A DNA stretch of 8,019 bases, from positions 1-8,019 of the forward strand of contig JAISAD010000076.1 in assembly GCA_031266895.1 (NCBI GenBank), read 5' to 3'. Source of the DNA: Bacteroidales bacterium. Its GTDB lineage: Bacteria; Bacteroidota; Bacteroidia; Bacteroidales; WCHB1-69. The notes beneath the pieces are model-generated. The model did no database searches and had not been told where the DNA came from. It saw only the letters and a program-made list of their open reading frames with translations. Of the stretch, positions 5,950-8,019 are shown one piece after another (positions within the stretch are counted from its first letter, which is position 1; each line of letters starts with the position of its first letter). Position numbers and translations under genes: made by a program.

Positions 5950-6061
5950 ATCCCTTTCATCTATTTTTACTTGCCGCGTAAGCGGCTTCACCGCGCGGAG
6001 CGCATTTATCGCCCGTAGGGCATTCACCCTGTCGCGCAAGCGGCTTTATCGCGCGGAGCGC
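5947..6061. repeat. Array of five mini-hairpins after the DUF3244-like gene
   Basis: Units lie at 5973-5986 (GCCGC-GTAA-GCGGC), 5993-6003 (GCGC-GGA-GCGC), 6011-6021 (GCCC-GTA-GGGC), 6031-6044 (GTCGC-GCAA-GCGGC, one wobble) and 6051-6061 (GCGC-GGA-GCGC), separated by TTCACC or TTTATC spacers, all facing one way. On the minus strand the array ends in a tail (5970-5947, AAAATAGATGAAAGGGAT) that matches the tail after the third hairpin of the transporter array (1050-1070 region) at about 20 of 27 positions. The last unit shares a base with the stop codon of the DUF3244-like gene, so the array would be its 3' untranslated region. Confidence 0.85.
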
Positions 6062-6444
6062 TATAGCTCAAAGTCGCCGGTATAGGTTTTGCCGGTGCTT
6101 CGTACTATTTCTATCACATAGTCGCCGGCCGGCCAGCCTTGCGTGTCAATGGTGAGTTCCGTCCCGTCGGTAACCGACACAGAGGTTTGGTACACCTCGC
6201 CTTGCGTACCGGTAACGGTAATGGTCACTGTGCCCAAATCCTGCAAAAAGGTCAGGGAAATTTGGCTGTCCACCAGCCATGCGCTTACCACAGGCGCAGG
6301 GGCAGAACGCAAAGGCCCGCTAACTTTGTTGGTTTCTTTAATGAGGATTTGCTCCGCTGTAATCGAAAGACTGTTGCCTGCCGCCTGTATGCTGCTTGCG
6401 CCGAGGGCGGCTAAAACGAAAAGGAGGATAAATACTTTTTTCAT
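6061..6444 (-). CDS. Small secreted protein, DUF3244-like
   Basis: 127 residues from the ATG at 6444. Residues 1-21 are a signal peptide (KK, then a Leu/Val/Ala-rich stretch, with a cut expected near SIQA-AGN). The remainder is a single beta-sandwich-like domain: PVVSAWLVDSQISLTF (51-66), LGTVTITVTGTQGEVYQ (70-86), LTIDTQGWPAGDYVIEI (97-113) and the ending GKTYTGDFEL. This pattern, including G..AGDY.IEI and the G.F.L end, is that of DUF3244 proteins common in gut Bacteroidales; function unknown. It also resembles the C-terminal sorting domain of type IX secretion substrates, but stands alone here. An in-frame ATG at 6492 is rejected as start because the likely promoter lies between the two. 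It is between the regulator-like gene and the RiPP operon; whether it belongs to that system is unknown. The stop codon touches a hairpin array. Confidence 0.8.
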   Translation of the reverse strand: MKKVFILLFVLAALGASSIQAAGNSLSITAEQILIKETNKVSGPLRSAPAPVVSAWLVDSQISLTFLQDLGTVTITVTGTQGEVYQTSVSVTDGTELTIDTQGWPAGDYVIEIVRSTGKTYTGDFEL

Positions 6445-6469
6445 AATTAATGTTTTTTGAATTTGAATG

Positions 6470-6477
6470 TAAAGATA
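6470..6477 (-). promoter_or_regulatory. -7 box of the DUF3244-like gene
   Basis: On the minus strand TATCTTTA, one base from TAnnTTTG, about 26 bp before the ATG at 6444, leaving a short untranslated leader. The -33 region is not clear. The rest of the gap to the upstream gene (6478-6632) is AT-rich and holds only a near-repeated 15-mer (6515-6529 and 6601-6615, 14 of 15 identical); no gene is seen there. Confidence 0.4.
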
Positions 6478-6632
6478 TTGCGTAAAATTCAATTAAAAAC
6501 CACTTTTAGGCGACATATAATAAAGATATAAAAATTCTTTGCTCTAATAATGCCATATTCTTTATTTACAACTGTTTATTTATTCATATATATAATGGCA
6601 ATATAATAAAAATATGCACTGGCGACAGAATA

Positions 6633-8019
6633 CTACCCCGTCAATTTATCAAAATGTACCCTGAAATCGTCTTTTCCGGTAAATCCTATTTTTTTATGGA
6701 GGGTCGTTTTTCTGGTAGTAATCGTATTTTGCGGACATTTCAAACAAGCTGCCATTTCATTATTTTTGAAGCGATTATATTCCATGCAGGCTATTTTAAA
6801 TTCCAGTTCGGTCAATTCCGGGAAAAGTTGCCTTATCCGTTCAAACCTGCCATGATACTGGCTGTTAATTAAGCTGTAAAGTTGATCCCAACTCAAGCCT
6901 TCTTTAGCGTCGTAATATATTTGGTGTACCTTCTTACATATCTTTTCTCTTTTTTCTTTGTCTTGCTCCAGCTTCATCAACTGTTGCTCCAGAAGCCCTG
7001 CCTTTTTAAAGGAACTTAGATGTTGCTCGAACAATTGATCGCGGTCATGCTGTATCTGTTTCAAGCGTTTTTTCTGCCGCCGCTTCCAGAGAAAGAAAAG
7101 AAACAGTATAAGGATAGCTGCAAGCAATATGAGCTGCTTTATACGGGAGTGTTGACTCTGCAACCGCTGGTTTTCGTTTTCCACCTGCGTCATATCATAT
7201 TTTTCACGTATGCCGGCTATTGACCGTTCTTTTTCTTCTTCGTTTATTTCGAGCACCTGCTGCGTGTATTGTTCCTGATAGCTTAACGCCGTTTTAAACT
7301 GCCGGCGCTGCTTTGCTATGTCAGACAACAACCTGTACAGCGATGCGGGAAGTGGCAGGCTGTCCTGTTCGTATAATTGTTTTACCCGATGGGCATGGCA
7401 AGCCGCCGAGTCGTTTTCATGCAGGTTGTAGTAAATAATCGCAAGGTTCAGCAAGTTTTCCCTGTTCTCAACTATGGCGGCTGCCTGTAGTGCATATATT
7501 TTGGCTTGCAGGTAGTCATGTTTTGTTCTGTATGTTACGCTGAAGGAATTCAGCAGGTTGGCATAGGCTGTCGTGTCGTGTGAAGCGGCAGCTATATTTA
7601 ATGCCTGCTGTTGGTACAATACTGCGCTATCGGGCTGGTTTTGCAACAAAAAGCAAATACCAAGTAATTGCAATGATGCAAGGGTAAAGACATCGTGGTT
7701 TTCGGCGCTGAATAGACCAGCCGCTATTCTAAAATGGCCAATGGCTTTTTGGTATTCGGTTCCTGAGGTATAATAAATGTATCCGGTATTATGGGCAATC
7801 TTGCCTTTCAGCAGGCCGTCGGTGGTATTAGCGGCCAGCCTGGCAGCTTCCAAATAGGCTTGCAGGGCCAGCTTGTCGTCTTTCCGCTCCGACCATACCC
7901 GCCCGCAATAAAAGGCAGCCAGCGTGGCTTTGGGGAAATCTTTCTTCCACAGGTAGTAGTCCGCCACATACGTAATAACCGTGTCGGCAGAAATGTCATG
8001 GTTGGTTTTATCTTTGGCT
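6633..8019 (-). CDS. TPR / transmembrane / coiled-coil / HTH protein, 5' end outside window
   Basis: 461 residues are visible; the frame is open to the right edge, so the signal peptide and first repeats are missing. Visible residues 1 to about 250 are tetratricopeptide-like helix pairs (e.g. ALQAYLEAARLA, AIGHFRIAAGLF, ALSYQEQYTQQ). One membrane span lies at about 295-311 (LILLAAILILFLFFLW), followed by basic residues and a charged coiled coil to about 362. Residues about 402-447 form a LuxR-like helix-turn-helix (LTELEF, then NEMAACL and NTITTRKTTLHKKIGF). The order suggests a periplasmic TPR sensor and a cytoplasmic DNA-binding end, an arrangement frequent in Bacteroidota. Its position upstream on the same strand makes it a candidate regulator of the secreted protein and the RiPP operon (inference). 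A GTG at 7967 is not the start because homologous-looking TPR sequence continues upstream of it. Confidence 0.85.
   Translation of the reverse strand, partial: AKDKTNHDISADTVITYVADYYLWKKDFPKATLAAFYCGRVWSERKDDKLALQAYLEAARLAANTTDGLLKGKIAHNTGYIYYTSGTEYQKAIGHFRIAAGLFSAENHDVFTLASLQLLGICFLLQNQPDSAVLYQQQALNIAAASHDTTAYANLLNSFSVTYRTKHDYLQAKIYALQAAAIVENRENLLNLAIIYYNLHENDSAACHAHRVKQLYEQDSLPLPASLYRLLSDIAKQRRQFKTALSYQEQYTQQVLEINEEEKERSIAGIREKYDMTQVENENQRLQSQHSRIKQLILLAAILILFLFFLWKRRQKKRLKQIQHDRDQLFEQHLSSFKKAGLLEQQLMKLEQDKEKREKICKKVHQIYYDAKEGLSWDQLYSLINSQYHGRFERIRQLFPELTELEFKIACMEYNRFKNNEMAACLKCPQNTITTRKTTLHKKIGFTGKDDFRVHFDKLTG

Noticed and set aside
5834..6085. Plus-strand open frame of 83 codons
   Set aside because: It spans the candidate small RNA, its terminator and the hairpin array, and enters the end of the opposite gene; the protein is mostly translated repeat (Arg/Ala/Ser-rich) with no recognisable domain.
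6445..6492. Upstream ATG at 6492 for the DUF3244-like gene
   Set aside because: It would put 16 residues before the signal peptide and place the likely -7 box inside the coding region.
6633..7967. GTG start at 7967 for the TPR protein
   Set aside because: The frame is open to the window edge and the upstream codons continue as plausible TPR sequence; no signal peptide follows the GTG.

Overview
The window looks like Bacteroidota, most likely order Bacteroidales. The evidence is a precursor peptide of the GG-Bacteroidales natural-product type, a DUF3244-type secreted protein, a TPR/transmembrane/HTH protein, A-rich start regions without clear Shine-Dalgarno sites, and several promoter boxes of the TAnnTTTG type. 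All convincing protein genes lie on the minus strand, so the biology reads from right to left.

Layout, in order of transcription. (1) 8019-6633: a TPR protein cut by the right edge, with one membrane span, a coiled coil and a C-terminal helix-turn-helix, probably a membrane-bound regulator. (2) 6444-6061: a small secreted DUF3244-like protein whose stop codon abuts an array of tiny GC-rich hairpins (5947-6061). (3) 6060-5674: a gene-free stretch with the hairpin array, a compact 76-nt plus-strand candidate small RNA with its own promoter and terminator (5838-5949), a single hairpin unit, and the leader of the next gene. (4) 5673 to the left edge: a ribosomally synthesised, post-translationally modified peptide (RiPP) operon. 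It holds a Cys-rich precursor peptide (5673-5443), a two-lobed aspartyl-protease-like protein with a PDZ domain (5255-4047), a radical SAM/SPASM maturase (4026-2791), a SPASM 'partner' with an altered radical SAM core and a PqqD-like N-terminus (2776-1550), and a C39-peptidase ABC transporter cut by the left edge (1434-1).

Likely cooperation (inference): the SPASM partner binds the precursor leader, the radical SAM enzyme modifies the Cys/Gly/Asn-rich core, and the C39 transporter removes the leader after a Gly-Ala pair and exports the product. The aspartyl protease/PDZ protein would act on the product or its target in the envelope.

The most striking observation is in the C39 domain. An array of six mini-hairpins, flanked by 13-bp direct repeats exactly 156 bp (52 codons) apart, is inserted in frame between the catalytic His86 and Asp154. 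Removing 52 residues restores the usual 16-residue His-to-Asp spacing. A related array follows the DUF3244 gene, and single units sit at 1481 and 5820, so a short palindromic repeat family seems to be spreading through this genome and can invade coding sequence without breaking the frame.
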